From: Pararhizobium_B sp963838155 | GTDB taxonomy: Bacteria; Pseudomonadota; Alphaproteobacteria; Rhizobiales; Rhizobiaceae | Direction: 5' to 3' | NCBI GenBank assembly: GCA_963838155.1 | Contig: CAWIQE010000020.1 | Span: forward strand, 1 to 64,000 | Length of the DNA: 64,000 nt | Part shown: in pieces, positions 26,727-35,667 of the stretch | Layout of the letters: each line of letters opens with the position of its first letter | Position numbering within the stretch: the first letter of the stretch is position 1 | Made by a program: the position numbers and the translations under genes | Notes under the pieces: generated by a model | Seen by the model: only the letters and a program-made list of their open reading frames with translations | Database searches by the model: none | Told to the model about the DNA's origin: nothing

Positions 26727-27989
26727 CTACTGCCCCGCCGAAGACGGCGATTGCACGATCTGCCTGAGGTCATGCACGTCTCCTGCCGTGACGGGCGATG
26801 CAGCGTTGCCCCATGCGCTTCTGACATAACTGGCGACCGCGGCGATCTGAGCGTCGGATAGCTTCCACCCGAAGGAGGGCATGCCCGTGGCGGTCCGGCC
26901 GTTGCGGACCGATACCGAGTGGCCGCCGTCGAGAATGAGACGGATGACCGTGAGCGCGTTGTCCGACTGCACCACCGAACTGTCCTTCAGCGTCGGGAAG
27001 AGTCCGGCGGTGCCCTCGCCCTGCAGACCATGGCAGGCGGAGCATGTGTCGGCGTAGATCGCTTTCCCGATCGCCTGGGCACTGTCCGACGGCTTGCTTG
27101 CGGATTCCTGGCGATTCCTTTGCGCCGGAAGCGACTTCAAATAGACCGCCATCGCCTTGATATCCGCGTCGCTCATCCTGGAGGTCGAGTTCGTCACCAC
27201 CTCGGCCATCGGACCGAACGCGACCGTCTTGTCGGCATGTCCGGTCTTCAGGAAACGAACCAACTCGTTGCTGGTCCAGTTCCCGAGGCCGTCCGCCTTG
27301 TCGCCGTCGAGTGGCGGCGCATACCAGTGGCTCGTTTCCGCCCCTTCGAAGGCATGGGACCTTTCGGCCGCACCGAGTGCGTTTCGAGGAGTGTGGCATG
27401 CACCGCAATGCCCGAGCCCCTTGACCAGATAGGCGCCGCGGTTCCATTCGGCCGACTTGCTCCGGTCGGGCTTGTACGTCCCTGGATCGAAGTAGAGCGC
27501 GTTCCAGCCTTTCATCATCACCGGCTCGTTCAGGGGCCACGGAAACTCGTTATCGGGCCGTCGCTGCCGGACGGCCGGCAACGTGCGCAGATATGCGAAG
27601 ATGGCGTCGACGTCCGAACGCGTGACCTCGGTGAACCATGGATACGGAAAGGCCGGATAGAGATGCGTCCCGTCGGCTGAAATCCCCTCATGCATGGCCC
27701 GGTAGAACTGATCACCCGTCCAGGAACCGATCCCGGTGTCGGCATCCGGCGTGATGTTCGAGGAGTAGATGACGCCGAAAGGCGTCTCGATGGGCCGGCC
27801 TCCTGCAAACGGCTTGCCATTCTCTGCGGTATGACACGACGCGCAATCGCCTGCTTCGACGAGAGCGCGCCCGCGATGGATCTGCCCAAAGTCGCTACCC
27901 GCGCAAGCGACCTGGGGCATGAGCGCCGCAACACCCAGGAGTCCCAGCGCGGCGACGTATGTGCGACTTTCGTGAAGGAATTGGATCAT
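26727..27989 (-). CDS. Triheme cytochrome c subunit of gluconate/alcohol dehydrogenase
   Basis: A 420-residue exported protein with a leader (YVAALGLLGVAALMPQVACAG) and three heme-binding motifs CASCH, CGACH and CSACH, the pattern of the membrane cytochrome subunit of FAD-linked gluconate 2-dehydrogenase and PQQ alcohol dehydrogenases. ATG 27989 overlaps the flavoprotein stop by four bases. It passes electrons from the GMC subunit to ubiquinone on the periplasmic face. The last gene of a three-gene minus-strand operon. Confidence 0.9.
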   Translation of the reverse strand: MIQFLHESRTYVAALGLLGVAALMPQVACAGSDFGQIHRGRALVEAGDCASCHTAENGKPFAGGRPIETPFGVIYSSNITPDADTGIGSWTGDQFYRAMHEGISADGTHLYPAFPYPWFTEVTRSDVDAIFAYLRTLPAVRQRRPDNEFPWPLNEPVMMKGWNALYFDPGTYKPDRSKSAEWNRGAYLVKGLGHCGACHTPRNALGAAERSHAFEGAETSHWYAPPLDGDKADGLGNWTSNELVRFLKTGHADKTVAFGPMAEVVTNSTSRMSDADIKAMAVYLKSLPAQRNRQESASKPSDSAQAIGKAIYADTCSACHGLQGEGTAGLFPTLKDSSVVQSDNALTVIRLILDGGHSVSVRNGRTATGMPSFGWKLSDAQIAAVASYVRSAWGNAASPVTAGDVHDLRQIVQSPSSAGQ

Positions 27990-29752
27990 GCCTGCACCAA
28001 TGGCCCCGGGGACTTCAGATACTGATTGCGAATGGCGTCCGCGCACCAAAGCGTCAGGGCACTGAGAGTACCCGTCGGGTTGTAGCCGCTGTTGTGGGGG
28101 AATGCGCTCGCGCCGACGACGAAGACGTTGGGAACGTCCCAGTGCTGCAGATAGCGGTTGACGACGCTTTCGCGCGGGTTGCTTCCCATGATCGCGCCAC
28201 CGGTGTTGTGGGTGGACTGGTAAGGATGGATGTCGTAGTGGGGCCCGCGCTTTTTCCTGCGGATTTCCCGCGGCTTCATAGCCCTGGCGATCTGTTCCAT
28301 CTTGCCCACCTCGAAATCCTGCATCTTCAGTTCGTTCTGCTTGAAGTCATAGGTCATGCGCATCAGCGGATTGCCGTAGACGTCGCGGTAGGTCGGATCG
28401 AGATCCAGATAATTGCTGCTGTTCGGCATGACCGCGCCCATCAGGGAGATCGACATCGACGTCAGGTAGTTCTTGACGAAGGCCTGCTTCCACTTGGCAC
28501 CCCATTTCGGGGTGCCTTCCGGCACCAGCTCCGTCTCGATGGGGCGTCCCGTGGTCATGTATCCGCCGATGTAGCCGCCATGGATGAAGCCGAGGCCGCC
28601 GTGGTCGAAATTGTCACCGTTCCAGTCGTCTACGATCATTCCGAGCGCACCGGCGCCCACGAACGGATTGAGGATCTTGTCGTCGAAGAACGCGTCGACC
28701 GAAGGCGTGATCTGGTAGCAATAGTTCTTGCCGAGCGTTCCCTCTCCCGTCTCCGGATCGTAGATCGTTCCGATCCCCGAGGTCATCAGCAGCCGGACGC
28801 TGTGGTTGATGTAGGCCGAGACGACGACGAGATCGGCCGGCTGATTGTATTCCTCGCCCTGGGCGTCGACGAACGTCACGCCCGTCGCGCGTTTGCCGGA
28901 GCCGTCGAGCTCGATCCTCGTCACCTCGCATTCGGTCTTCAGAGAGAAGTTCTTCTTCTCCATCAGCACCGGCAGGATGGTGGTCTGGGCGCTCGCCTTC
29001 GAATAGTTGCCGCAGCCGAATTTCTCGCAGAAGCCGCAGTAGGTGCAGGCCCCGAGCTTGACGCCGAGCGGGTTCTCGTAAGGCCGTGACATGTTCGCGG
29101 ACGGGCACGGGAACGGGTGCATCCCGAGTGACTGCGCCGCCTCGCCGAACAGCGTCGGCCCGTACGTCTGCTCCATCGGCGGGTTGGGATAGTCCGCCGA
29201 GCGCTCTCCCTCGAACGGATTTCCCCCGGAGACCTTCTTGCCCCTGAGATTGCCGGCTTGACCGGAAATGCCGCAGATGTTCTCGAACTTCGTGAACGAG
29301 GGTTCGAGCTCGTCATACGTTATGCCCCAGTCCTGGAGCGGCATGTCGTCGGGAACCATCTGCTTGCCGTAGCGCGCGATCGTCTGGCTTCGGATCTCGA
29401 AATCGTAAGGCAGGAAGCGCCAGGCCTGTCCGTTCCAGTGCACCGTCGATCCGCCGACGCCGGAGCCCGGCAGAAAGGACCCGAGGCGGCGCATCGGGAG
29501 CGCCGTTCCGGCAGGCGAGTTCCGGAAGGTTAGCGTCTCCCGCTCCGGCTGCTCGAAGAGATGGCCCCGGTACCGGTAGCGCAACTCGTCCTGGACGAAC
29601 GTCGGGGCAAAGTCGGTCGGCGTGTCTCGCCAACTGCCCCGTTCGATCGCCATGACCTCGAGCCCGGCTTCGGTGAGTTCCTGGCCCATGATCGCTCCCG
29701 TCCAGCCGAAGCCGACGAGGACGACATCGGTGCGGGGTAGTTTGCGAGCCAT
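27986..29752 (-). CDS. GMC-family FAD dehydrogenase subunit (gluconate 2-dehydrogenase type)
   Basis: 588 residues. FAD-binding VLVGFGWTGAIMGQELTEAGLEV at the N-terminus, LPGSGVGGSTVHWNGQAW, a cysteine cluster CTYCGFCEKFGCGNYSKAS typical of this subfamily, and the C-terminal GYNPTGTLSALTLWCADA. ATG 29752 is preceded by GGGAGGAGA. It is the catalytic subunit; gluconate, 2-ketogluconate, sorbitol and other polyols are substrates of relatives, so specificity is open. It would be co-exported with the Tat-leader gamma subunit encoded 41 bases upstream. Confidence 0.9.
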   Translation of the reverse strand: MARKLPRTDVVLVGFGWTGAIMGQELTEAGLEVMAIERGSWRDTPTDFAPTFVQDELRYRYRGHLFEQPERETLTFRNSPAGTALPMRRLGSFLPGSGVGGSTVHWNGQAWRFLPYDFEIRSQTIARYGKQMVPDDMPLQDWGITYDELEPSFTKFENICGISGQAGNLRGKKVSGGNPFEGERSADYPNPPMEQTYGPTLFGEAAQSLGMHPFPCPSANMSRPYENPLGVKLGACTYCGFCEKFGCGNYSKASAQTTILPVLMEKKNFSLKTECEVTRIELDGSGKRATGVTFVDAQGEEYNQPADLVVVSAYINHSVRLLMTSGIGTIYDPETGEGTLGKNYCYQITPSVDAFFDDKILNPFVGAGALGMIVDDWNGDNFDHGGLGFIHGGYIGGYMTTGRPIETELVPEGTPKWGAKWKQAFVKNYLTSMSISLMGAVMPNSSNYLDLDPTYRDVYGNPLMRMTYDFKQNELKMQDFEVGKMEQIARAMKPREIRRKKRGPHYDIHPYQSTHNTGGAIMGSNPRESVVNRYLQHWDVPNVFVVGASAFPHNSGYNPTGTLSALTLWCADAIRNQYLKSPGPLVQA

Positions 29753-29793
29753 TCTCCTCCCTTCCTCTTGTCGATGGCCAGGGGTCGGTTTCC

Positions 29794-30552
29794 CTAGCTC
29801 TTTTCCACCCAGGCCGACCTGCCGCTTATGCCAACCGGCGGTTCGGTGTAGCGCTGGCCGTGCTTTCCGACCCAGTCGCGGTAGTTGTACCGGGCGCCCG
29901 GAAAGCCGATCATCTTCCATCCGGCCATGTCGCGGTTGCCGCCATAGATCGGATCGGAAAACATCCCTTCCTTGGTGTTGATCAAAAGCATTTCGAAGAA
30001 TGTCTTCGCATCAGCACCGTCGAGTTCGATCTTGCCGTCCTCGAGCTGCTGCAGCAGAGCGTCCTGGTCCTTCGCGGACAATTCCGCGAACGTCTTCTTT
30101 TTCCCTTTCGCGGCGACGTGCGCGTCGATGGCCTTGATCGCGGCGCGATAGAGGTCGGCCGGAGCATGACGCGATTGAAAGCCCTGGGTCTTGCCTCCCC
30201 GCTTCCATGGGCCCTGCATGTACCAGCCTTGCGCACGCCCGAAAGCGCCGGCGAGTTGGTGATCGATGAAGAGCGGTACCGCGCATTCGTTCGCGCCAGG
30301 TCCAAGGTCGTCCTTCGGTATGAGCCGCTCCGTCGCTGCCTCAACGAATGCGGCCTCCTGCCCGGTGAAAAACACATAGTCGGAAGCTCGAAGGGGATTT
30401 GGCGCGTCGGCCTGGTGCTGCTGCCAGGGCTCACCGCCCTTGAAGTCGCGCGCTTCGGCCTTCCCTTCGGTTCCGCTAAGGGTCCCTGCCGAAACGCCTG
30501 CCAGCGCCCCGGAAGCCAAGAAATTTCGCCGCGTTAGGCCACTTTTTTCCAT
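29794..30552 (-). CDS. Gluconate 2-dehydrogenase gamma (subunit 3) family protein
   Basis: 252 residues with a twin-arginine leader (LTRRNFLASGALAGVSAG) and the subunit 3 fold: FTGQEAAFVEAATERLIPKDDLGPGANECAVPLFIDHQL and FEMLLINTKEGMFSDPIYGGNRDMAGWKMIGFPG. I use ATG 30552 because it starts the Tat leader; ATG 30576 is in frame. Its Tat signal probably carries the folded flavoprotein through the membrane. First gene of the operon. Confidence 0.88.
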   Translation of the reverse strand: MEKSGLTRRNFLASGALAGVSAGTLSGTEGKAEARDFKGGEPWQQHQADAPNPLRASDYVFFTGQEAAFVEAATERLIPKDDLGPGANECAVPLFIDHQLAGAFGRAQGWYMQGPWKRGGKTQGFQSRHAPADLYRAAIKAIDAHVAAKGKKKTFAELSAKDQDALLQQLEDGKIELDGADAKTFFEMLLINTKEGMFSDPIYGGNRDMAGWKMIGFPGARYNYRDWVGKHGQRYTEPPVGISGRSAWVEKS

Positions 30553-30850
30553 GATCTCGCCTGCCTGACAGTCCATGACGTTGAGGGTCCAACAAAGGTG
30601 GCTGGAACTGGTTCCGTAAAAGGGGCACCCGCTAGAGTGTCAAACTGACGCAGGTTTGATCGAAAGCGTTTTTGGATCCCCCGGCCTGGAGGGATGTCAG
30701 CGCGTACATTGCAGCTTGCCGCGGGCACATTGGCGGCCTTCAGTTCCGGAGCTCGCAACCTGAGGCTCGATATCCAATTTAGCCTTTGTAAGTGCCAGCC
30801 GCTCCCACGCAGGGCACGCTTGCAGCGTATTTCGAAAATCGGAGGTGCAA

Positions 30851-31063
30851 ATGACTGAGACTGTCGTCGTCTGCAACAACTGCGAGGTACCCGCGCAGAC
30901 CGATCGCCGAAACGACGGTGAACTCCGCGTCCACTGCCCGGTCTGCGGAGCGGACTTTGGAGCGTTTGATGAGGTGCAGGAGCGAATTCCCGCCAAGTTG
31001 CACGAGCCTCTTCATGACCGCTACAGTTGGCGAGCCGAAGAAGTTCAAAAAACTGTCCCCTAA
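30851..31063 (+). CDS. Small zinc-ribbon protein
   Basis: 70 residues. Two cysteine pairs CNNC (residues 9-12) and CPVC (31-34) form a probable zinc ribbon, followed by a helix with ERIPAKLHEPLHDRY. GGAGGTGCAA precedes ATG 30851; the in-frame ATG at 30845 overlaps that ribosome site and is unlikely. Possibly a nucleic-acid or protein adaptor. No neighbour in the same operon. Confidence 0.6.
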   Translation: MTETVVVCNNCEVPAQTDRRNDGELRVHCPVCGADFGAFDEVQERIPAKLHEPLHDRYSWRAEEVQKTVP

Positions 31064-31639
31064 TCTAGCGACAGGATATGCGGCCTGCGGTTAGCAGCTC
31101 GTTTTGGGATCTCGAAAGAAACGCCTCCGGCGCTGAGAAGCAGCGGAGGCAAGGTCGCAACGAAACCTGGGGTCGCGGAAATTCGTTGCATGACATTGCC
31201 GAGACAACCCGTCGCCGAGACAACCCGTCACCGCGCAATTAAATTTGATACACGACTCTCAGGTGAGCACGCCGAAGGAAACGCGCGGCTTAGGCGAAGA
31301 GCGGGATCACGAGCGCGGGAACGCTGCGGTGGGCACTGTGGCCCTGCATCTAACTCATAGAGTACCGCGCCGATCGACAGCGCTCATGTTGATATCGCCG
31401 ATGTAGAGGGCATCTGAACCATGGTGGATTGCTCGTCAACCGAGCGACATGCGATGGAGAAGGTTGGACGCCAATCCCCAATCCTCCGTCACCTGGCATC
31501 GCGAAACCGTCCTCCCGGTCGGGCTTCTCCAGCATCACGCTCGAAAACAGCGGAAAATCCGCCCCGACCGCCCCCCCGGCTGAAAGGCTAGGGTCAGGTC
31601 CCGTAAACGCCGCTGCGCACTCTGAAGCCAGTCACGTGT
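31064..31639. other. Gene-poor stretch with a tandem repeat
   Basis: No gene supported on either strand. It holds the 16-bp tandem repeat at 31198-31229. The right edge runs into the IS256 scrap. Confidence 0.4.
31198..31229. repeat. 16-bp tandem repeat, two units
   Basis: GCCGAGACAACCCGTC occurs twice without spacer. The function is unknown; it may be a slippage duplication. Confidence 0.6.
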
Positions 31640-31862
31640 TTGGACGGTCGCGGTGTTCTCGGTGGCCCCTTCAACGACCGCGAGCGGGCGCTTGCCACCG
31701 TCGCCGTCGATGCCGATCGCGGCGACCAGCACCAGATCGTCGCTGACATGCAGGCCATCGATCTGAACGACGAGCAGGTCGAGCTTCGACAGATCGGCAG
31801 TCATGAAGGCGGCCAGCTTTTCCGACGAGCCATTCAGGCTCGTCTCTCGAACAGATGGCACA
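31640..31862 (-). pseudogene. IS256-family (mutator) transposase fragment
   Basis: The minus strand encodes KLAAFMTADLSKLDLLVVQIDGLHVSDD and LVLVAAIGIDGDGGKRPLAVVEGATENTATVQ, the region holding the first catalytic Asp of IS256-type transposases. Both ends are missing. It differs from the fragment at 43980-44640, so it comes from a second element. Confidence 0.75.
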
Positions 31863-31899
31863 GATTGCCGACCGGTCTTTATAGACTCAAGCTTTATTC

Positions 31900-31918
31900 T
31901 ATTCCGAATTGCGGTATA
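31900..31918. promoter_or_regulatory. Candidate IclR operator upstream of the regulator gene
   Basis: TATTCCGAATTGCGGTATA, a 7-5-7 inverted repeat with one mismatch. It shares the TTCCG-N5-CGG core with the site at 32989-33001, which suggests autoregulation. Confidence 0.45.
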
Positions 31919-32092
31919 AGAATTACACCAGAGGCATGGCAAGTTCGTTTATGCTCACGGCCGCGGTGGGAGAATCGCCGTGTAGCCGGGACAGGACCGT
32001 TGGGTGAGTGTGCCATTTACGGTGGATCGGCTAGCTCGGTATCGATAGGAGGCCAGCAGCAAGACCCCGCGGCGTAGAAGGAGGCGACGAGA

Positions 32093-32935
32093 ATGCGCGA
32101 AAAGGAGGTCGACGATCGGAGATCGGGCTTGCCGGGCAGTAAGACATCGGAAGACAACACGCGGGAGGGGACGGCAAAATCCTTCTACAAGATGAGTGCG
32201 GTTCTCGATTGCTTCACGCGTTCGAAGGCGAGCCTCTCGATCACCGACCTCGTCGAGCGCACCGGCATGCCGCGGACCACGATCCATCGCATAGTCGCCT
32301 CGCTGAAGGAGGTCGGGCTGCTCGACCAGGACGGTCGCCGGCACGATTACCGCCTCGGGCTGAAGATGTTCTATTATGGCAGCGTCGTTCTGGCCCATCT
32401 CGACCTCAACCGCCATGCTCGTCCGCATGTCCTCCAACTTCATCAAATCACAGGGGAAATAGTCCATCTTCATATGTTTGATGGAAGCCAGATGGTGTGC
32501 ATCGAGCGCGAGGAGATGGGCGCGGACAGACTGACGACGCTGACCACCATCGAAGCGGCTCCGGTTCATTGCACTGGTGTCGGCAAGGCCTTCCTCGCTT
32601 TCCAGGAAGAGACACTGATCCGGCGAATTAGCTCGGAGGGGGGGCTCGAGCGGCGCACCGTCAATACGCTTTCAGAAATGGAAAGCCTCATGGCGGCACT
32701 GAAATCGATACGGGAGCGGGGGTTCTCGATCGACGACGAGGAGAACGAGATCGGCGTGCGTTGCGTCGGTGCGCCGATCCGCGATTCACGCGGCGCGGTC
32801 TTCGCGGCAGTGAGCGTCTCCGGGCGTTCCGAGCGCATGTCGCCCGCGCGGCTGAACAGCCTCTCGCAACTGGTCATACAGACGGCCAACGCGATCTCGC
32901 ATGACCTCGGATGGGCGGGCGCGGCACATTCCTGA
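32093..32935 (+). CDS. IclR-family transcriptional regulator
   Basis: 280 residues. Winged helix-turn-helix (LSITDLVERTGMPRTTIHRIVASLKEVGLLDQDG, ~residues 47-80), then the effector domain with HMFDGSQMVCIEREEMG, APVHCTGVGKAFLAF, RGFSIDDEENEIGVRCVGAPI and AAVSVSGRSERM. The extra ~25 charged N-terminal residues are not conserved in general, so an internal start is possible. The gene precedes the lyase/importer operon and shares an inverted-repeat motif with its promoter, so it probably controls it in response to the sugar acid or product. Confidence 0.88.
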   Translation: MREKEVDDRRSGLPGSKTSEDNTREGTAKSFYKMSAVLDCFTRSKASLSITDLVERTGMPRTTIHRIVASLKEVGLLDQDGRRHDYRLGLKMFYYGSVVLAHLDLNRHARPHVLQLHQITGEIVHLHMFDGSQMVCIEREEMGADRLTTLTTIEAAPVHCTGVGKAFLAFQEETLIRRISSEGGLERRTVNTLSEMESLMAALKSIRERGFSIDDEENEIGVRCVGAPIRDSRGAVFAAVSVSGRSERMSPARLNSLSQLVIQTANAISHDLGWAGAAHS

Positions 32936-32974
32936 GCGACGGAATTTCCTCATGAACGGTACTTTGACGCGGTA

Positions 32975-33001
32975 TTCGGATTGTTAATTCCGTTATGCGG
33001 A
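32975..33001. promoter_or_regulatory. Candidate IclR operator upstream of the DapA-family gene
   Basis: TCCGTTATGCGGA (32989-33001) is a palindrome with a 5-base centre, and TTCGGATTG just before it (32975-32983) supplies another half site. The core matches the motif upstream of the IclR gene. Confidence 0.45.
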
Positions 33002-33150
33002 TTGACGATTTATTAGATTCATGTTTATTCGCTTCTACGCGATCGGGAAGGGAGGCATCGCTGTGCTGCCACTTCTCATTGCCTTTTGCATTGTCCGTTC
33101 CGCCGCCGCGCCCGGCGGCGAACGACCGTCACCAATGAAAGGTCAGGTTC

Positions 33151-34065
33151 ATGTCCGGTCGACTACAGGGAATAATTCCGCCGCTCGTCACACCTTTTGC
33201 CGCCGACGAGAGGGTGGATGAGGCTGGGTTTCGCGAAACCGTCCGGTTCATGCTCGAGAAGGAAGTGCACGGCATCTGCGTCGGCGGCAGCACGGGGGAA
33301 GGTCATACGCTCGGTACGGCGGAACTCACGCGCTGCATCGAGATCGCGACGGAAGAGGTGTCGGGCCGCGTGCCGGTCGTGGCCGGTATCATCGCCAACA
33401 GCACGCGGGACGCCGTCGAGAAGGCGAAGGCCGTCGAGGCGTTCGGCGTCGCCGCGCTGCAGATCACGCCGGTGCACTATGTCTTCAAGCCCGACGACGA
33501 CGCGACCTACAGGCATTTCGAGCGCCTGACCAAGGAAACGAAGACGCCGATTGTCATCTACAACGTCGTCCCCTGGAACTATCTCAGCCCGAGCCTGCTG
33601 GTGCGCATCATGAAGGGGCTGCCCGGCGTCGCCGGCGTCAAGCAGAGCGCCGGCGACCTGAAGCTGATGGCGGATCTTCTGATTTCGGTGCCGGAAGGCA
33701 AGCTGGTGCTGACGGCGGTCGACGCACTACTCTATCCGTCCTTCGCGATCGGCGCCCATGGCACGATCGCCGCGAATCCGGCAGCGATCCCCGGCGTTTG
33801 CGTAACGCTCTGGAACGCCGTCAGGAATGGCGAGCACGACAAGGCGCGCAGGATCCACGAGGCCATGCTGCGTTTCTGGAACACGATCTCCGCCGACAAC
33901 CTTCCGGCGAACGTCAAATACGCTCTGTCGAAGCAGGGCGTGAATGCCGGCATGCCCAGAATGCCGATGCCGAAGACTACGCCCGAACAGGCAAGGGCGA
34001 TCGACGAGGCGCTGAAAGCCGTTCTGGAATTCGACGAAACCGGACGCGACGCCAAGGCCGTATGA
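33151..34065 (+). CDS. DapA/NanA-family lyase or aldolase
   Basis: A 304-residue (beta/alpha)8 class I aldolase-family enzyme: GGSTGEGHTL (pyruvate carboxylate binding), catalytic Tyr137 in PIVIYNVVPWNY and Schiff-base Lys164 in GVAGVKQSAGDL. ATG 33151 follows AAAGGTCAGGTTC. The family covers dihydrodipicolinate synthase, N-acetylneuraminate lyase, 2-keto-3-deoxy sugar acid aldolases and dehydratases. Placement with a sugar ABC importer and IclR regulator argues for a catabolic role on a 2-keto-3-deoxy acid or similar rather than lysine synthesis. Confidence 0.88.
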   Translation: MSGRLQGIIPPLVTPFAADERVDEAGFRETVRFMLEKEVHGICVGGSTGEGHTLGTAELTRCIEIATEEVSGRVPVVAGIIANSTRDAVEKAKAVEAFGVAALQITPVHYVFKPDDDATYRHFERLTKETKTPIVIYNVVPWNYLSPSLLVRIMKGLPGVAGVKQSAGDLKLMADLLISVPEGKLVLTAVDALLYPSFAIGAHGTIAANPAAIPGVCVTLWNAVRNGEHDKARRIHEAMLRFWNTISADNLPANVKYALSKQGVNAGMPRMPMPKTTPEQARAIDEALKAVLEFDETGRDAKAV

Positions 34066-34146
34066 GGCCTTCGAGCGCGGGGATCCGACAATCCGACGCA
34101 GTCGATGTGAAATCGATTGTCCTTTGAAACGCAGGGAGGACCAAGC

Positions 34147-35436
34147 ATGAAGAAGTCGAAGATCTACACGAAGGTGCTCGCCGCGGCGATTTTGGGAACG
34201 TTTTACCTGGGGCACGCAGCCTCGGCGAAAGAAGACCCGCTCGTCGTCGCTCTCGCCACCAATACGAGCGATTACAAGACCATGAGGCCGCTTGTCGAGA
34301 AGTGGTCGAAGGAGACCGGCCATCCGGTCCAGATCGTAAAGGAAAATACCAGCACATATCCCATAGATTACGTACTTGCGGCGCGAACCGGCTCTCCGCA
34401 TATCGATGTCGTCGCGTTCTGGGACTTTTACGTCGGCCAGTTCTACAGATTTCTCGTTCCATTGGACGGAAGCGCGGATCCGCAGGTCAAGCTGAGCGCG
34501 GCGGACAAGTCCGACTTCATCAAGTCGGCTCTGGCGCCGTATCACGGTCATCCCTACCTGCTCCCGTTCAGCCTGGATACGCGTCTTTTCTACTATCGAA
34601 AGGATCTCCTGAAGAAGGCCGGCTTTTCCAAGCCGCCTGCGACATGGGCCGAGCTCGTCAAGGTCGGTAAAGCCCTCACGAAAGACACGAATGGCGACGG
34701 GGCAATCGACCAGTGGGGGTTCGCGACTCTCGGCAAGCCCGGAGACGTTTTCAACGTGTACTCTTTCCTGAACTTCCTGTTTCAGTCGGGCGGGCAGTTC
34801 TTCGACGCGGACGGCAAGCCGGCATTCAACAGCCCCGCCGGCGTGAAGGCATTGCAGTTCTTCGTGGATCTTCGCAACAAGTACAAGATCATGCCTCCGG
34901 ATGTGACGACCTACGACAACACGCCGGTGCATACGGGCTTCCTCAACGGGACCTTCGCCATGGTCAATCACTGGCCCTACATGCAGGGCATGATTGCCGA
35001 GTCGAAACTGGCCGGCAAGGTCGGCTACGCCCGGGAGCCCATTCCGGAAAACGGCGACCACGGAGCCGTGCTCAATGCGTGGAGCTTCGGCATCATGAAC
35101 ATGTCGGATAAGAAGAAGCTCGCATTCGACCTGATAAAGTATGTCACGAGCCAGAAGTCGGGCACCTTCGAATTCAGCAAGAAGCTCGACTGGCCGCTTC
35201 GCAAATCGGTCTATGATTCGTCTTCGGCCAAGAAAGTGGTGCCTCAGACGCACTGGGATTTTTCGCAGCTCGTGTTCGACATTGCGCGCAAGGACGGCAA
35301 GGTTGTGCGGCCGCCCAAGGCAGCGGAAGTCGGCCACATTCTGGGCAAGCAGATCGATCTGGCGATGCACGGCAACGTCACCGCTAAAGAGGCACTCGAT
35401 GCTGCGCAGCAGAAAATCGCGGCTCTGCTTCAGTGA
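34147..35436 (+). CDS. ABC sugar substrate-binding protein
   Basis: A family 1 solute-binding protein of 429 residues with a signal peptide (KSKIYTKVLAAAILGTFYLGHAASA). Features include DVVAFWDFYVGQFYRFLVPLDG, LPFSLDTRLFYYRKDLLKKAGF and AVLNAWSFGIMNMSDKK. ATG 34147 follows CAGGGAGGACCAAGC. It lies 81 bases after the lyase gene in the same direction, so it is probably co-transcribed and supplies the importer's ligand specificity, which cannot be deduced here. Confidence 0.88.
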   Translation: MKKSKIYTKVLAAAILGTFYLGHAASAKEDPLVVALATNTSDYKTMRPLVEKWSKETGHPVQIVKENTSTYPIDYVLAARTGSPHIDVVAFWDFYVGQFYRFLVPLDGSADPQVKLSAADKSDFIKSALAPYHGHPYLLPFSLDTRLFYYRKDLLKKAGFSKPPATWAELVKVGKALTKDTNGDGAIDQWGFATLGKPGDVFNVYSFLNFLFQSGGQFFDADGKPAFNSPAGVKALQFFVDLRNKYKIMPPDVTTYDNTPVHTGFLNGTFAMVNHWPYMQGMIAESKLAGKVGYAREPIPENGDHGAVLNAWSFGIMNMSDKKKLAFDLIKYVTSQKSGTFEFSKKLDWPLRKSVYDSSSAKKVVPQTHWDFSQLVFDIARKDGKVVRPPKAAEVGHILGKQIDLAMHGNVTAKEALDAAQQKIAALLQ

Positions 35437-35592
35437 GGCCCCGACCGGTTTCACGGGAGCTTGTCCGAGCGCTCGCCTGACTGAGTGTTAGGCTCCGGAA
35501 ATGATCGGTCGCGACGGGGGCCCGTTCCCCCGGTCCCCGTCGCCGCGATATGAGACAGGTCGAGCAGGCGGATCCGGACGTTTTTGCTGCCG

Positions 35593-35625
35593 TGCGCCTG
35601 CCATGCGCCTGCCATGCGCCTGCCG
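35593..35625. repeat. 11-bp tandem repeat, three units
   Basis: TGCGCCTGCCA twice, then TGCGCCTGCCG, in the 231-base gap before the first permease gene. It may be slippage or a regulatory array. Confidence 0.55.
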
Positions 35626-35667
35626 TGCGAATGACGCCGCTTTCCAGTTGCGAGGATTTTCGTCGAG

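Noticed and set aside
33151..34065. Calling the DapA-family gene dapA itself
   Set aside because: Context is sugar import under IclR control, and the family is functionally mixed.
33727..35454. 575-codon minus-strand open frame
   Set aside because: Antisense to the lyase and second binding protein; no motif.
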